Assembly (NCBI RefSeq): GCF_038003085.1
Contig: NZ_JBBOOM010000001.1
Location: forward strand, 1,860,001-1,924,000
Length of the DNA stretch: 64,000 bases
Reading direction: 5' to 3'
Source: Psychrobacillus sp. FSL K6-2836
GTDB taxonomy: Bacteria > Bacillota > Bacilli > Bacillales_A > Planococcaceae
A program made the position numbers and the translations under genes. The notes beneath the pieces are model-generated. The model was not told where the DNA came from and ran no database searches. It saw nothing but the letters and a program-made list of their open reading frames with translations. Of this stretch, positions 1-9,214 are shown in pieces; within the stretch, counting starts at the first letter, position 1; each line of letters starts with the position of its first letter.

Positions 1-693
1 AGAAAGGATTTTGGTCATTTTTAAATTTTTTTCTGAATAAGTTCCTTCGTCTGCTAAAGGAAGGAAGTCTTCTGGACTTAAATTTAATGCCAATCTCGCA
101 ATTCCCGTGGGGGCGATGTAACTCATATACTTGGGCATTGTTGGAACAGATTCATCAAAATACTCTAAGGCATTAGGTAAGGTGGGATCGATTCCTATAA
201 TAGCTTTAATTTCCTCTGGATATTTATTTGCATAATACATACTATAGACCCCGGAAATAGAATGGGGCATCAATATATATGGCCCTTCGATATTCGATTT
301 TATTAAAGCTGTTCTTAGTTCCTGTACTAAACTCTCCACTGTTCGATCCTTATCTGTTAGGTCGCTCCAACCATAACCAAAAGGCTCTACCACAACAACC
401 TTATTTCTTTTTGACATCTCATCAATTAATGGCTCAAAATCCAATACAGGTGCTACCGTACCTAAACCACTTAACAAAACAATTGTATTTGGCCCCTCTC
501 CTTTTGTATACACGTGCATATTCTTTCCATCCACCTCAACTAATTTATCTAATGCTGGGTAACTCTTTTGTTCATATGCGACCATAACTTGATGGAAAGC
601 AACCCAAATAAGGAATAATGCAGCTAATGCTAATACTATGTTTCTAATAATAATTCGAAATCTAAACCTCTTCTTGGTTTTCACTTTCCCCAC
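1..693 (-). CDS. alpha/beta hydrolase, C-terminus beyond the window
   Basis: Reverse-strand frame open from about 693 to the left edge, so the C-terminus is missing. The protein starts with a basic stretch and one hydrophobic segment (about residues 10-28, IIIRNIVLALAALFLIWVAF), giving a membrane-anchored N-terminus. An alpha/beta-hydrolase core follows: oxyanion region IVLLSGLGT, strand VVVVEPFGYGWSD, and nucleophile elbow PHSISG with the predicted catalytic Ser. The acid and His are not reached. Substrate unknown; the closest general class is anchored lipase or peptidase-like hydrolases. Start is uncertain: GTG at 693 or GTG at 684, neither with an ideal ribosome site. Confidence 0.75.
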   Translation of the reverse strand, partial: MGKVKTKKRFRFRIIIRNIVLALAALFLIWVAFHQVMVAYEQKSYPALDKLVEVDGKNMHVYTKGEGPNTIVLLSGLGTVAPVLDFEPLIDEMSKRNKVVVVEPFGYGWSDLTDKDRTVESLVQELRTALIKSNIEGPYILMPHSISGVYSMYYANKYPEEIKAIIGIDPTLPNALEYFDESVPTMPKYMSYIAPTGIARLALNLSPEDFLPLADEGTYSEKNLKMTKILS

Positions 694-801
694 TGCTTTC
701 TTATTAAATTTGCCCCTAGATTCAAGACCAAAATCTTTCTATCTTTATATTACGATAAATATTTTTTTTAGTTTCAATCCTCCATTTTTTTGACCAATAA
801 T

Positions 802-835
802 AAAGCGAGGGGAATTCCCCTCGCTTTCCTTTTTT
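802..835. terminator. perfect 26-bp palindrome with T-tract
   Basis: Positions 802-827 form a perfect palindrome (AAAGCGAGGGGAA and its complement) followed by CCTTTTTT on the + strand. It has the shape of a strong rho-independent terminator, yet no + strand gene precedes it in the window, and on the minus strand it sits upstream of the hydrolase at 693. It could be a bidirectional insulator or the terminator of a gene that has been lost. Confidence 0.6.
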
Positions 836-1161
836 GTACAATTGCTAGCTCGATTAAGAAAGAAGAGTTTTGTATATTTCTCGTCTGCAATTTCTTAGGT
901 TGACTGAATTTGTTTAGCTTTTTGATAAGTTTTAATAATCATTTTTATATTTAATTTATTGTTTCATCGTCACGAGCTTTGACATTCTCGTTAGTTTAGC
1001 CACGCTTCCATGCGTACCTAATTCTTAATATCATCTCGCCCATTTCTCATCCTTTTTTATTGTCCCTGTATATAATCAAACTCCATGATGGTACTACCTT
1101 CATGAGCTATTGATTTTACAAAACATTATTAATGTAATTTCCTTTTCTTAAAACTCTCAAC
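836..1161. other. gene-free stretch, possibly degraded coding DNA
   Basis: About 330 bases without a supportable gene. On the minus strand near 970-1060 there are short open pieces in different frames interrupted by stops, which could be a decayed gene fragment downstream of the immunity genes. I cannot assign it to a family. Confidence 0.3.
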
Positions 1162-1202
1162 AAAAAAGCACTTGTTGCCTATTAAACAATCAAGTGCTTT
1201 AT
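1162..1202 (-). terminator. terminator of the LXG toxin/immunity operon
   Basis: Read on the minus strand, the stem AAAGCACTTG...CAAGTGCTTT is followed by a run of T, 90 bases after the stop of the second immunity gene. Typical intrinsic terminator. Confidence 0.8.
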
Positions 1203-1289
1203 AACTAGCTGTATAATGTTATTCATTGTTAATACTTCTTTTTATTCTTCAGTGTCCTCATATAAGTTATCCAAGAATTCATCAAATAA

Positions 1290-1739
1290 TTAAGCTTCGT
1301 ACAAACTATTGAGGAATAATGTGAAGTTTTCTGAAATTAAATTAACGTAATCATTTTTTAACTCATTATCCTCTTCAAAGTAATCCATATCACAAAAATA
1401 CACTTTATCCTGCTCACTAATTGTTAAACAAATCAAACTGTCAGCAGGATCTACACCAATAGGAATTAAATTAGAAGGGACTATCTTGTTTGTACAATAT
1501 TTCTCATAAAAGCTCTCTAGATTTGAATCTGTTTCTTTCGATAAAGGTAGAAACAACATTACTGAGGACGTAATAGTTCCATCTGCTGTCTTAAATCTTC
1601 TTTTTACTGGTTTACCACCGTTATTGAGAAGCAAAAACCTCTTATAATTTTCTGGCAGATTTATACCATATTCATTCTCGAATGCCTCAATATCTTGACT
1701 AACTAATGGTTTATATGAAAATTCGAAATTTAATTCCAA
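1290..1739 (-). CDS. SMI1/KNR4 (SUKH) family immunity protein, second copy
   Basis: 149-residue SUKH-fold protein. Visible family features are the N-terminal IEAFENEYGINLPENYKRFL helix-turn-helix region, the NNGGKPV loop (residues about 40-46), and the later IPIGVDPADSLICL and VYFCDMD motifs that match the SMI1/KNR4 pattern (phenylalanine/glycine-rich loop, then GxDPxGNxxC strand). Proteins of this superfamily are cognate immunity proteins of polymorphic nuclease toxins in Gram-positive bacteria. It lies 20 bases after the first SUKH gene and is presumably co-transcribed with it and the LXG toxin. It shares the overall layout of the neighbouring SUKH protein but has clearly diverged, so it may neutralise a different toxin allele. 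Confidence 0.85.
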   Translation of the reverse strand: MELNFEFSYKPLVSQDIEAFENEYGINLPENYKRFLLLNNGGKPVKRRFKTADGTITSSVMLFLPLSKETDSNLESFYEKYCTNKIVPSNLIPIGVDPADSLICLTISEQDKVYFCDMDYFEEDNELKNDYVNLISENFTLFLNSLYEA

Positions 1740-1759
1740 TTATATCACTTCCTACTCCA

Positions 1760-2182
1760 TTAAATATTTTCTAACGCATATAATCTCTCTAATAAGTCAG
1801 TAAATGAATCACACACTGAAGTTATTGTTGTTTCTTCACAGTCATAAAAAACAATTTTTGGTGATTTTTCATTGTACCGATAGTCAAAACATAATAAATT
1901 ACCAAAAGGATCTTTACCGAAAGGAATTAATTTCTGAGATGAGAACTCATAAAACATTTTAATGTTTAAGTCTTTATTAGTAAAACTTATTAGATTATTG
2001 AAGACAGCTTCAATCCTACCATCATCACAATCAAAAACATTAGGTTCTGGGAAACCACCATTATTTTCTATTATGCACTGTTTATAGTCATCAGGTAGAA
2101 TAAACCCAAATGAATTTTCAACTTCACCAATTTTCATTTCATCTAGTGGTTCTTCTGTAAAAACCCATTTAATTAGTCCCAT
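1760..2182 (-). CDS. SMI1/KNR4 (SUKH) family immunity protein, toxin-adjacent copy
   Basis: 140 residues. The SUKH signature is clear: VENSFGFILPDDYKQCIIENNGGFPEPN near the N-terminus, then IPFGKDPFGNLLCFDYR and IVFYDCE. Its start overlaps the 3' end of the LXG toxin gene by 10 bases, the usual arrangement for translational coupling of toxin and cognate immunity. Known LXG toxin immunity proteins of B. subtilis (YobK, YxxD) belong to the same superfamily. Predicted to be cytosolic and to bind the nuclease domain of the adjacent toxin, protecting the producer and its kin. Confidence 0.88.
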   Translation of the reverse strand: MGLIKWVFTEEPLDEMKIGEVENSFGFILPDDYKQCIIENNGGFPEPNVFDCDDGRIEAVFNNLISFTNKDLNIKMFYEFSSQKLIPFGKDPFGNLLCFDYRYNEKSPKIVFYDCEETTITSVCDSFTDLLERLYALENI

Positions 2183-3957
2183 GAAATCATCTCCAAAATC
2201 TGCTTTTTAATTTCCCCTTTTCTACCAGCTTCACCTCCACCCCATATTGCTCTTCCACCAGTATGACTAGCTGATTGGTGTTCAAAATAATCAACTATTT
2301 GCATTTCTCCTGGCTGTTGGTTGTGATGCCATGTTAAAGTTTGAGGTACTTTACCTGCTTCCAGTAATTCTATTTCTTGCTTTGTGAATTTTGTTGCCAA
2401 TTCTGGATTTCCTTTTATTTCTTTGTATAACGATTTAGATAAATATTCAAATTGAACTGCGTCAGTTTCTAGATAAAGTTTCTCTGGTAAAGAAATTTCA
2501 TGCTTTGTATTAAATATTGGAAAACCCTTTTTATCATATGCTACATTATACTCTTTTTCATTCTTTTTAGATATGAACGTATAAGTAGTAGTTCCATCCT
2601 CATTACGAACTTTGCTTTTGAAATTTCTAGGTTTATTAGGCTTTCTAGTATACGGAGGTTGATTCCTTACAGCTTCAACCATTGCATTCTCAAATTTTTC
2701 TTTATTAATATTCTTAGTCTTAGTATCACCAGTACCCTTAACTCCACTTTCAACCCTCACTATAGAAGTCACCTGATCCCTCAAGCCCGTTGCATTCACT
2801 GTGTTATAAGGAACTTCACCTGCGATCGCAAACTGTGTACGGGGTCCGTAGGGTAATAGATTAGCTAATGAGTCCGAGGCATTGTTGGCAGCCCCGACTA
2901 CTTTTGGAACAACTGCCTTTGTGACCGTGACCCCCGATTTGGTAAGTGCACCGACACCTTTTGTTCCAACTACTGAAGTGGCAACCGTGCCTAATGCATA
3001 GGTTACCCAGTGAGCACGGGAATTGGCATCTCCGTTGACCATATCACGTTCATAGGAGGTGGTGATGGCAGATTTAATCGTGTTAAATGTTTCCATGGGA
3101 TTAGTAACTGCCTCTACCGTAGCTTCCAACGTGGCTTTCGGGTCCTGGACTATATCTACAATTCCAGTAACAAAATCTTTCCCTACATCAAATAAACCAG
3201 ATAAAATTCCATCTACTATTTCTAAACCAGTATCTACGATCGACTTTTCTTCCTCTTCTTCACGTAGGCACATTTCTCCTTCAATAGTTGGCGTGGTAAT
3301 GGTTAAAGGGCGATTACACGCAACCAGCTCTGCCCATCGATCTGTTTGAAAGTGGATATCCGTGAGATTACTTGTGAACATCTCTTCCATGTTATGGATC
3401 CACATATCCATTGCCTGCATGTCTTGCTCGAAAGGTAGTAAAGCGGCTGTCTGGGTTGCATCAAATTCTAGAAGAGTACTTACTGTATCGTCTCGCTTTC
3501 TTTTTGCATTTAGAACGCCTTCCTGTACTTCACTATCGTTCAGATGTGGAAGGGCCACGATATCGCTCACCTGATCCATAATACTGTTTGACTCATTCGT
3601 TAGATTTTCAGTCAGTTGTGCGATTGTAGAAAGTCCCTGCTCTACCTCACTTTCCAGAAATTGCTCTACAATATGGCCGGATGTATCTGGTTCAAGTGTA
3701 TATAGAGCACTTTCCATTTGTTGAAGCACTTGCTTATAACCAGCAGCAGAAACAAGAAATTGTTTGAGTAATGGCAGATGACATTCCGCATAGAAAGCAC
3801 GAATGGCACTGCCTCCTTCTCCTTTAAGTTCGTCTTCCATCGCTACTAATCCTTCTACTGCTCGACGGATTGCATCTACTTCACTTTCAAGCCTGTCCAA
3901 CATGGAAATATTTCGTCTTAAACCATCTTGAACCAAATCTACGTCTAGTATTTTCAT
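2173..3957 (-). CDS. LXG-domain polymorphic toxin with C-terminal WHH-type nuclease
   Basis: 594 residues from ATG 3957 (AAGGTG, 5-base spacing). The frame is open further upstream, but MKILDVD is the standard LXG beginning. Residues 1 to about 210 form the helical LXG targeting domain used for type VII (Esx) secretion. A glycine/alanine-rich pretoxin region follows (about 260-380). The C-terminal domain carries LTWHHNQQPGEMQIV and HQSASHTGGRAIWGGG near residues 541-575, the WHH/HNH-endonuclease-VII-like nuclease signature with candidate catalytic histidines. Expected to be injected into competing bacteria and to cut nucleic acid. The small LXG-partner (Lap-like) genes often found upstream are not present; a 30-codon ORF is. 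Overlaps its immunity gene by 10 bases. Confidence 0.88.
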   Translation of the reverse strand: MKILDVDLVQDGLRRNISMLDRLESEVDAIRRAVEGLVAMEDELKGEGGSAIRAFYAECHLPLLKQFLVSAAGYKQVLQQMESALYTLEPDTSGHIVEQFLESEVEQGLSTIAQLTENLTNESNSIMDQVSDIVALPHLNDSEVQEGVLNAKRKRDDTVSTLLEFDATQTAALLPFEQDMQAMDMWIHNMEEMFTSNLTDIHFQTDRWAELVACNRPLTITTPTIEGEMCLREEEEEKSIVDTGLEIVDGILSGLFDVGKDFVTGIVDIVQDPKATLEATVEAVTNPMETFNTIKSAITTSYERDMVNGDANSRAHWVTYALGTVATSVVGTKGVGALTKSGVTVTKAVVPKVVGAANNASDSLANLLPYGPRTQFAIAGEVPYNTVNATGLRDQVTSIVRVESGVKGTGDTKTKNINKEKFENAMVEAVRNQPPYTRKPNKPRNFKSKVRNEDGTTTYTFISKKNEKEYNVAYDKKGFPIFNTKHEISLPEKLYLETDAVQFEYLSKSLYKEIKGNPELATKFTKQEIELLEAGKVPQTLTWHHNQQPGEMQIVDYFEHQSASHTGGRAIWGGGEAGRKGEIKKQILEMISWD

Positions 3958-4046
3958 AGGCACACCTTGGATTCTTTTCTTCTGTTGAAAGAATGTAAGC
4001 GGCAACTGTTGACTCTAAAGAACGATATCTTCCTTTCCTTATACAT
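3954..4046 (-). CDS. small 30-codon leader ORF coupled to the LXG toxin
   Basis: A strong ribosome site (GAGGAGGAG, 4045-4060 region) precedes ATG 4046. It opens a 30-codon frame rich in Arg/Lys (begins MYKERKISFFRVN) that ends in TGA overlapping the toxin ATG as ATGA. The overlap and the strong ribosome site suggest translational coupling, so the ORF could be a leader peptide or a very small partner protein. No homology is recognised. Alternatively it is a chance frame and only the leader RNA matters. Confidence 0.35.
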   Translation of the reverse strand: MYKERKISFFRVNSCRLHSFNRRKESKVCL

Positions 4047-4227
4047 TAAACTCCTCCTCAACCCTATTAGTTATAATATTCCATTTTTTAGATAGGTGGT
4101 AAAGGTAGAGTTCAATAATAATGGAAAAATGATTCATAGGGATGGTTAACACTATATTCATAATGCAACTAAGGGTTTAATAAAATTACCTAAAAGATTT
4201 ATATATACCTATAAAGATAATTTTTGT

Positions 4228-4307
4228 GTCCCTGTGCAAGAAACAAATATGAAATTATAAAACATTTACGATTGTTTGAACTAACTTGAATATTCCTTAT
4301 ACAGGGT
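4228..4307. repeat. family 1 inverted-repeat element, copy A
   Basis: About 80 bases from GTCCCTGTGCAAGAAACA to TATACAGGGTA. The ends are inverted repeats, and the interior shares CATTTACGATTGTTTGAA with the copy at 6484. Lies between the LXG operon and katE. See copies at 6484, 36215, 46309, 50291 and 50517. Confidence 0.75.
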
Positions 4308-4409
4308 AGAAATGCAAAGTTGTATTCTTTATACTAAGCTGCAAAAGATATACATATAGTAGGCATAGAGCCCAAATGTGGCGTAGTTTATTATACGAAA
4401 GGGGATTAA

Positions 4410-6458
4410 GTGGATAAATCGTCCTCAGATCAAAACAAAAAGGAACGCCAATTAGAAGAATTTCGCATGAACAATGATGGAAAAAAACTCACCACCAATC
4501 AAGGAATAAAAATATCCAACGATGAGGAATCATTGAAGGCTGGTATACGTGGACCGACACTCATGGAGGATTTTCACCTTCGAGAGAAAATTACCCATTT
4601 CGACCATGAGCGAATACCTGAGCGGGTGGTGCATGCCCGAGGATACGCTGCTCATGGAGAATTCGAATTGTATGAATCGATGACGGAATTCACTAAAGCA
4701 GGATTTTTGCAAAAGGCCGGAACTAAAACCCCTGTATTTACACGATTTTCAAATGTAGTAGGGAGCCTGGGATCCCCTGATACAGTTCGTGATGTTCGTG
4801 GATTTGCAGTTAAATTTTATACGGAAGAAGGGAATTATGATTTAGTTGGAAACAATATTCCAGTATTTTTTATTCAAGACGCGATGAAGTTTCCAGATCT
4901 GATTCATGCTGTTAAACCAGAACCGCATAATGAAATGCCTCAAGCAGCTTCTGCCCATGATACATTCTGGGATTTCGTCGCAAACAATCAGGAGTCCGCT
5001 CATATGATCATGTGGCATATGTCTGATCGTACAATACCAAAGAATTATCGAGTGATGGAAGGATTTGGGGTAAACACATTTCGGTTCGTCAATGCAGAAG
5101 GAATTTCCAGATTTGTGAAGTTCCACTGGAAACCTGTACTGGGTGTTCATTCGCTCGTATGGGATGAGGCTCAGAAAATTTCAGGGAAAGATCCAGACTT
5201 TCAGCGACGTGATTTATGGAAATCAATCGAAAATGGCCATTATGCCGAGTATGAACTTGGTGTACAAATAATAGACCAAGCAGACGAATTCAAGTTCACT
5301 TTCGATATTCTTGATGCAACCAAGATTTGGCCAGAAGAGATTGTACCTGTAAAAATAATTGGTAAGATGACATTGAATCGAAACGTTGACAATGTTTTTG
5401 CGGAAACAGAGCAGGTAGCATTTCACCCAGGAAATCTTGTACCAGGTATCGATTTTACGAATGACCCGCTTTTACAGGGGAGATTATTCTCGTATATAGA
5501 TACTCAGTTACTCCGTCTAGGTGGTCCGAATTTTACGGAAATTCCCATTAACCGTCCAATTTGCCCATTCCATAATAATCAGCGAAATGGTTTTAGCCGT
5601 CAGACGATAAACGTAGGTCAAGTAAGTTATCACAAAAATTCACTCGATAATAACACACCTTCCACGAGCACAGCTAAAGAGGGTGGTTTTGTACATTACG
5701 CTGAAAAAGTAGAAGGACGTGTCATTCAGGCAAGAAGTGAGTCTTTCAAGGATCACTTTTCACAAGCAAGGCTTTTCTGGAACAGCATGTCACCTCCAGA
5801 AAAACAGCATATCATTGATGCATTTTCTTTTGAAGTTGGAAAAGTTAACAGTCGAGATGTAAGACAACAAGTTGTAGATATGTTCGTTCATGTAGATCAA
5901 GTAATGGCAAACAAGATTGCAGATAATTTAGGGGTAAATAGACCGACCGGGAAACAATCCCAAGTCACTTCTTCCTCCCCCGCACTTAGTCAAGAAAACA
6001 CTATAAAAGTTCCTCAAACTCTGAAGGTGGCTGTGTTAATTGGTAACGACTTTAATCTTCCCGAAGTTGAAATGACCATAAAAACATTAAGACAGTATGG
6101 TGTAGACTATACAATTGTAAGCGAAAAACTCGGAACCATTAGAAGTTCAGATGGACAAAAAGTGAGGGTAAACGAAACATTTCTTACAACTGCTCCGGTA
6201 TTGTTTGATTCGCTGTATGTTGTTGGAGGTACAGCTACCAATCAAGCAAAGTTAAATTCTGATATTATCGACTTTATAAATGAAGCTTATAAGCATTATA
6301 AACCGATAGGGATAGCGACTTCAGGGGTTCCTTATTTCAATGCTTCTAATGCAAAAGCAGGACCTGGAATTGCATTCGCTTCAAGTAATCCAGAATTTAG
6401 AAAAGAATTTGTTAATATAATCGCACAGCAACGATTCTGGAATCGAGATATTTACTAA
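4410..6458 (+). CDS. katE: large-subunit catalase (KatE/HPII type)
   Basis: 682 residues, starting at GTG 4410 with AAAGGGG five bases upstream. Heme catalase that decomposes hydrogen peroxide in the cytosol. Seen in order: distal His in [12 protein letters not shown] (about residue 75), Asn in [11 protein letters not shown] (about 149), the catalase core to about 500, proximal heme Tyr in [17 protein letters not shown], and a C-terminal DJ-1/PfpI-like flavodoxin domain (about 545-682) starting [10 protein letters not shown]. Length and domain plan match the clade 2 large catalases, including B. subtilis KatE (sigma-B controlled). I could not identify a convincing sigma-B or PerR site. Flanked by two copies of the family 1 repeat. 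Confidence 0.93.
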   Translation: MDKSSSDQNKKERQLEEFRMNNDGKKLTTNQGIKISNDEESLKAGIRGPTLMEDFHLREKITHFDHERIPERVVHARGYAAHGEFELYESMTEFTKAGFLQKAGTKTPVFTRFSNVVGSLGSPDTVRDVRGFAVKFYTEEGNYDLVGNNIPVFFIQDAMKFPDLIHAVKPEPHNEMPQAASAHDTFWDFVANNQESAHMIMWHMSDRTIPKNYRVMEGFGVNTFRFVNAEGISRFVKFHWKPVLGVHSLVWDEAQKISGKDPDFQRRDLWKSIENGHYAEYELGVQIIDQADEFKFTFDILDATKIWPEEIVPVKIIGKMTLNRNVDNVFAETEQVAFHPGNLVPGIDFTNDPLLQGRLFSYIDTQLLRLGGPNFTEIPINRPICPFHNNQRNGFSRQTINVGQVSYHKNSLDNNTPSTSTAKEGGFVHYAEKVEGRVIQARSESFKDHFSQARLFWNSMSPPEKQHIIDAFSFEVGKVNSRDVRQQVVDMFVHVDQVMANKIADNLGVNRPTGKQSQVTSSSPALSQENTIKVPQTLKVAVLIGNDFNLPEVEMTIKTLRQYGVDYTIVSEKLGTIRSSDGQKVRVNETFLTTAPVLFDSLYVVGGTATNQAKLNSDIIDFINEAYKHYKPIGIATSGVPYFNASNAKAGPGIAFASSNPEFRKEFVNIIAQQRFWNRDIY

Positions 6459-6483
6459 ACCAATTTTTAGGTACAGGTTTTAT

Positions 6484-6562
6484 GTCCCTGTGCAAGAAAC
6501 AAACATGAAAAAATATATATTCACGATTGTATGAATTAATGTGAATGTTTCTTACACAGGGT
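6484..6562. repeat. family 1 inverted-repeat element, copy B
   Basis: Best-preserved copy. Left end CCCTGTGCAAGAAACA pairs with right end TGTTTCTTACACAGGG (15 of 16). It follows the katE stop by 25 bases and could act as its transcription end. The remaining bases to 6858 hold only a short palindrome, ATTTCCCGGGAAAT (6616-6629), and no gene. Confidence 0.8.
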
Positions 6563-6858
6563 CGCATTCCTAGCTTAATTTACTTTATTAAAAAAGTTTA
6601 GACGTAATTCGAAATATTTCCCGGGAAATCGACAAGTTTCATGTGAAAAACAGGATAAGAAAACAGACCAAAAAGTGGCCTAATTATAAGTGAAAGCATC
6701 TTTCCTTATGCGTATAATCTAGAACACTATAACTGCCTGATATTCCATCCGATAATCTCAACTATTCAAATATTTACTTGATTTTTAAAACCGAAATTTA
6801 GTACAGAATTCCTCTAAAAAATTATATCACTTTGGCATGATACTAATTCTACAACCGC

Positions 6859-7809
6859 TTATAAATTCTCGCTTACATAAGAGATTGTATCGTCCAGATG
6901 TGAGCTAATGCTCCCGACGTTATGTCCTGTAAATGGGTAAACTACTACGCTCTTATCTGCTTGGATATGGTTATAGACGCCAAATATCCCTTGCGGTGGA
7001 CAAACGATATCTTTCAGCGCGACCGTTACTCTAATCTTACTTTTTATCATGGAGGCAAAATTAAGATTATCAAAGTAAGTTAGGTTTTGGAAAACTTGAT
7101 GTACCTTTTCAGGGTATCTTGCAAAATAGCTTTCAAGACTTAGTAGAGACCCTCCTAATTTTAGCTGAATTGCCAATTCAATATTACACATATTTGGTAC
7201 ATCAGCTATGGCTAATTTAGGACGATTATCTAAGGCAGCCACGGCTAGTGCAATTCCTCCCCCCATGCTACCACCATAAATACAAATGCGACTTTTATCA
7301 ATTTCAGGTCTTGAGAAAAGAAAGTCAATGGCACGTTTACTATCAATATATACTTTTCGATAATAATATTCGTCTTTGTCTAAAATACCATTTAAAACCC
7401 ACGTTCCATTTGTTCCAGTCATATAGCCAGAGTCGTCGCTACTCTCTCCATGCCCTCGATTATCGATCGCTAAAACGGCAATTCCCTGTATGACCCATTT
7501 CATGTAATCTGAAATAGACCCTTTATCCATGCCATAGCCATGGTATATAACTATACAAGGCAGGCTTTCCTTTGTTTCTTTCGGTAAAATATAATATCCT
7601 CTTATGGGGGTTCCACCAAATCCTTGGTAGGTAACACGATATACGTCGACCTGTTTAATCGGATATTCTTCTCTTTCGAGTGTGCCTTGTAAAGGAAGTC
7701 GTTCAGACTCATTTAATGTATTTTCCCAAAAAGTGTGGAAGTCCTCAGTCTTTGTTAAAAGGGGTTTATATGTTTCATATTCTTTGATTTGATTTTCAAA
7801 ATAAGGCAA
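6859..7809 (-). CDS. CE7 acetylxylan esterase / cephalosporin-C deacetylase family
   Basis: 316 residues, TTG start at 7809 with GGGAGGG six bases upstream. Cytosolic alpha/beta-hydrolase that removes acetyl groups from acetylated oligosaccharides. Family marks: RGHGESSD (RGQ-type motif), nucleophile in YGGSMGGGIAL (about residue 185), acid in LKDIVCPP, and His in TGHNVG near the end. These match B. subtilis Cah closely in order and spacing. No signal peptide, so it acts on imported sugars. Last gene of the glycan operon, 258 bases after the SGNH hydrolase, a gap in which I see no terminator. Substrate could be an O-acetylated amino sugar here instead of xylan. Confidence 0.88.
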   Translation of the reverse strand: MPYFENQIKEYETYKPLLTKTEDFHTFWENTLNESERLPLQGTLEREEYPIKQVDVYRVTYQGFGGTPIRGYYILPKETKESLPCIVIYHGYGMDKGSISDYMKWVIQGIAVLAIDNRGHGESSDDSGYMTGTNGTWVLNGILDKDEYYYRKVYIDSKRAIDFLFSRPEIDKSRICIYGGSMGGGIALAVAALDNRPKLAIADVPNMCNIELAIQLKLGGSLLSLESYFARYPEKVHQVFQNLTYFDNLNFASMIKSKIRVTVALKDIVCPPQGIFGVYNHIQADKSVVVYPFTGHNVGSISSHLDDTISYVSENL

Positions 7810-8067
7810 AATAACCCTCCCAAGTAGTTATTGTTTTTCCAAAACAGTCACTTGTGTTCATGAAAGTATTATGGGTAGGTATGAATGGCTGTGTTTTAAA
7901 ATTTCCAGTTTCATGTCATTCTATGCGGTATGTAACTTTAAGTAATTTGCTTTTTCCATGTTACCCATCAACCTCCGACAAATTTTGAGGCGTTACTGCG
8001 GTCCTAGTCAATGTTTATTTGAGTTGTTTTTTACAATTTTGAACCTCAATACAGAACCTACTAATGC

Positions 8068-9123
8068 TTAGAGCTCGTTGTGCCTTAAAAACACAAATGC
8101 ACTCTCCATACGATTCGCCATTTCCATAAATCCTAAGTCATTCGGATGGATACCATCGACTGTGCATTCATGCCATAATTCTCCTAACAAAGTAGAACCA
8201 TCTATAAATGAAATATTCTTATCGCCTTGTTGCTTCAATTTTTCCACAGTTAATTTCGAGTATTCTCTACGATTTTGATAATCCTCGTACTCGCCTATTG
8301 CTTTATCTTGTACAAACGGAATTCTTGATATGATGATAATAGGGACATGCGGATGATATTCCCGATAAGTTTCGATAAAGGGAATTAGTTTATCTTGATA
8401 TTCCTTGTATGAAACATTTGCCTCATAATCAAGCACAAAGCAGGCTGGTCGTTCGATTTCTCTGATGGTTAATGCCACTCCATGTTCACCTTTCCCACTA
8501 CCGGAGAATCCTAAATTAATAAATTCTAAATTAAATCTTCGGCTGAGGATATTTGTGTACGACATACCAGGTCTACTTGCACAGGCACCTTGCGTAATGG
8601 AAGTACCATAGAAAATCACTCGTTTATCTGAAAAATACGGAGTAGGCTGTTCAATGATTGCATCTGGATTTGTTCCTATCAGTACCTCCTCTATCCCCTG
8701 ATACAGAGGAAAATTCAACGTCACTTCTCTCAGTTCTTCCGTACTTTGTTGACTACTACTGTAAAAATTCCAAATCGTTTTCTCATACGATTGTTCAAGA
8801 AGAGATGGAAAGACAGTTGCATAATACATTTGCTGTCCAGGTTCCCCCACGTATACATCAAATCCACATTGACCTGAAGCAGCCATATGCCCCAAACTTG
8901 CAGCATCAGTTAACTTTACTTTTAATTCGAACTTGGAAGCATTTGTCCGAAAACTAATTTGTCCACCGGAAGTATTAGTCGCTAATTCATCCACGCGTGC
9001 GGGTATGTCATAATCAGATTGAGCCGGAAGTCGCAGGTACCGTTTCTCCTTGTCAAACCATGCAAAGCCACTTATACGAAATGGCTTTTCCTTTGGGTCG
9101 TACCATCGTATCTCTTCTGTCAC
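8068..9123 (-). CDS. SGNH/GDSL-family hydrolase (carbohydrate esterase-like)
   Basis: 351 residues, GTG start at 9123 after AGAGGGATG. The first 150 residues or so are a beta-rich accessory domain of the kind found N-terminal to GDSL_3-type lipases. The catalytic half begins VIFYGTSITQGACASRPG (block I Ser), then INLGFSGSGKGE (block II/III Gly-Asn region) and DGIHPNDLGF (block V Asp and His). No signal peptide. Predicted cytosolic deacylase of sugars, working with the CE7 esterase encoded downstream. A family 2 repeat separates it from the GH20 gene upstream. Confidence 0.85.
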   Translation of the reverse strand: MTEEIRWYDPKEKPFRISGFAWFDKEKRYLRLPAQSDYDIPARVDELATNTSGGQISFRTNASKFELKVKLTDAASLGHMAASGQCGFDVYVGEPGQQMYYATVFPSLLEQSYEKTIWNFYSSSQQSTEELREVTLNFPLYQGIEEVLIGTNPDAIIEQPTPYFSDKRVIFYGTSITQGACASRPGMSYTNILSRRFNLEFINLGFSGSGKGEHGVALTIREIERPACFVLDYEANVSYKEYQDKLIPFIETYREYHPHVPIIIISRIPFVQDKAIGEYEDYQNRREYSKLTVEKLKQQGDKNISFIDGSTLLGELWHECTVDGIHPNDLGFMEMANRMESAFVFLRHNEL

Positions 9124-9140
9124 TTTTCATCCCTCTTTCT

Positions 9141-9214
9141 GGGTCAAGGGGACAGGTTCGCCGTCCCACCATATTTTACAGGATCAGCGAACCTGTCTGT
9201 CCCTCCGTCCCTTT
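9141..9214. repeat. family 2 repeat, copy R1
   Basis: GC-richer element beginning GGGTCAAGGGGACAGGTTCG and ending CTGTCCCTCCGTCCC. The arms ACAGGTTCGC/GCGAACCTGT pair perfectly. The left side lies just upstream of the SGNH start codon, and the right side runs to the stop codon of the GH20 gene. Related copies at 11107, 16316 and 17834. Confidence 0.8.

Noticed and set aside
2173..4005. Longer LXG start with MPLTFFQQKKRIQG
   Set aside because: The family opens with MKILDVD, which has its own ribosome site at the right spacing; the upstream part overlaps the 30-codon ORF in another frame.
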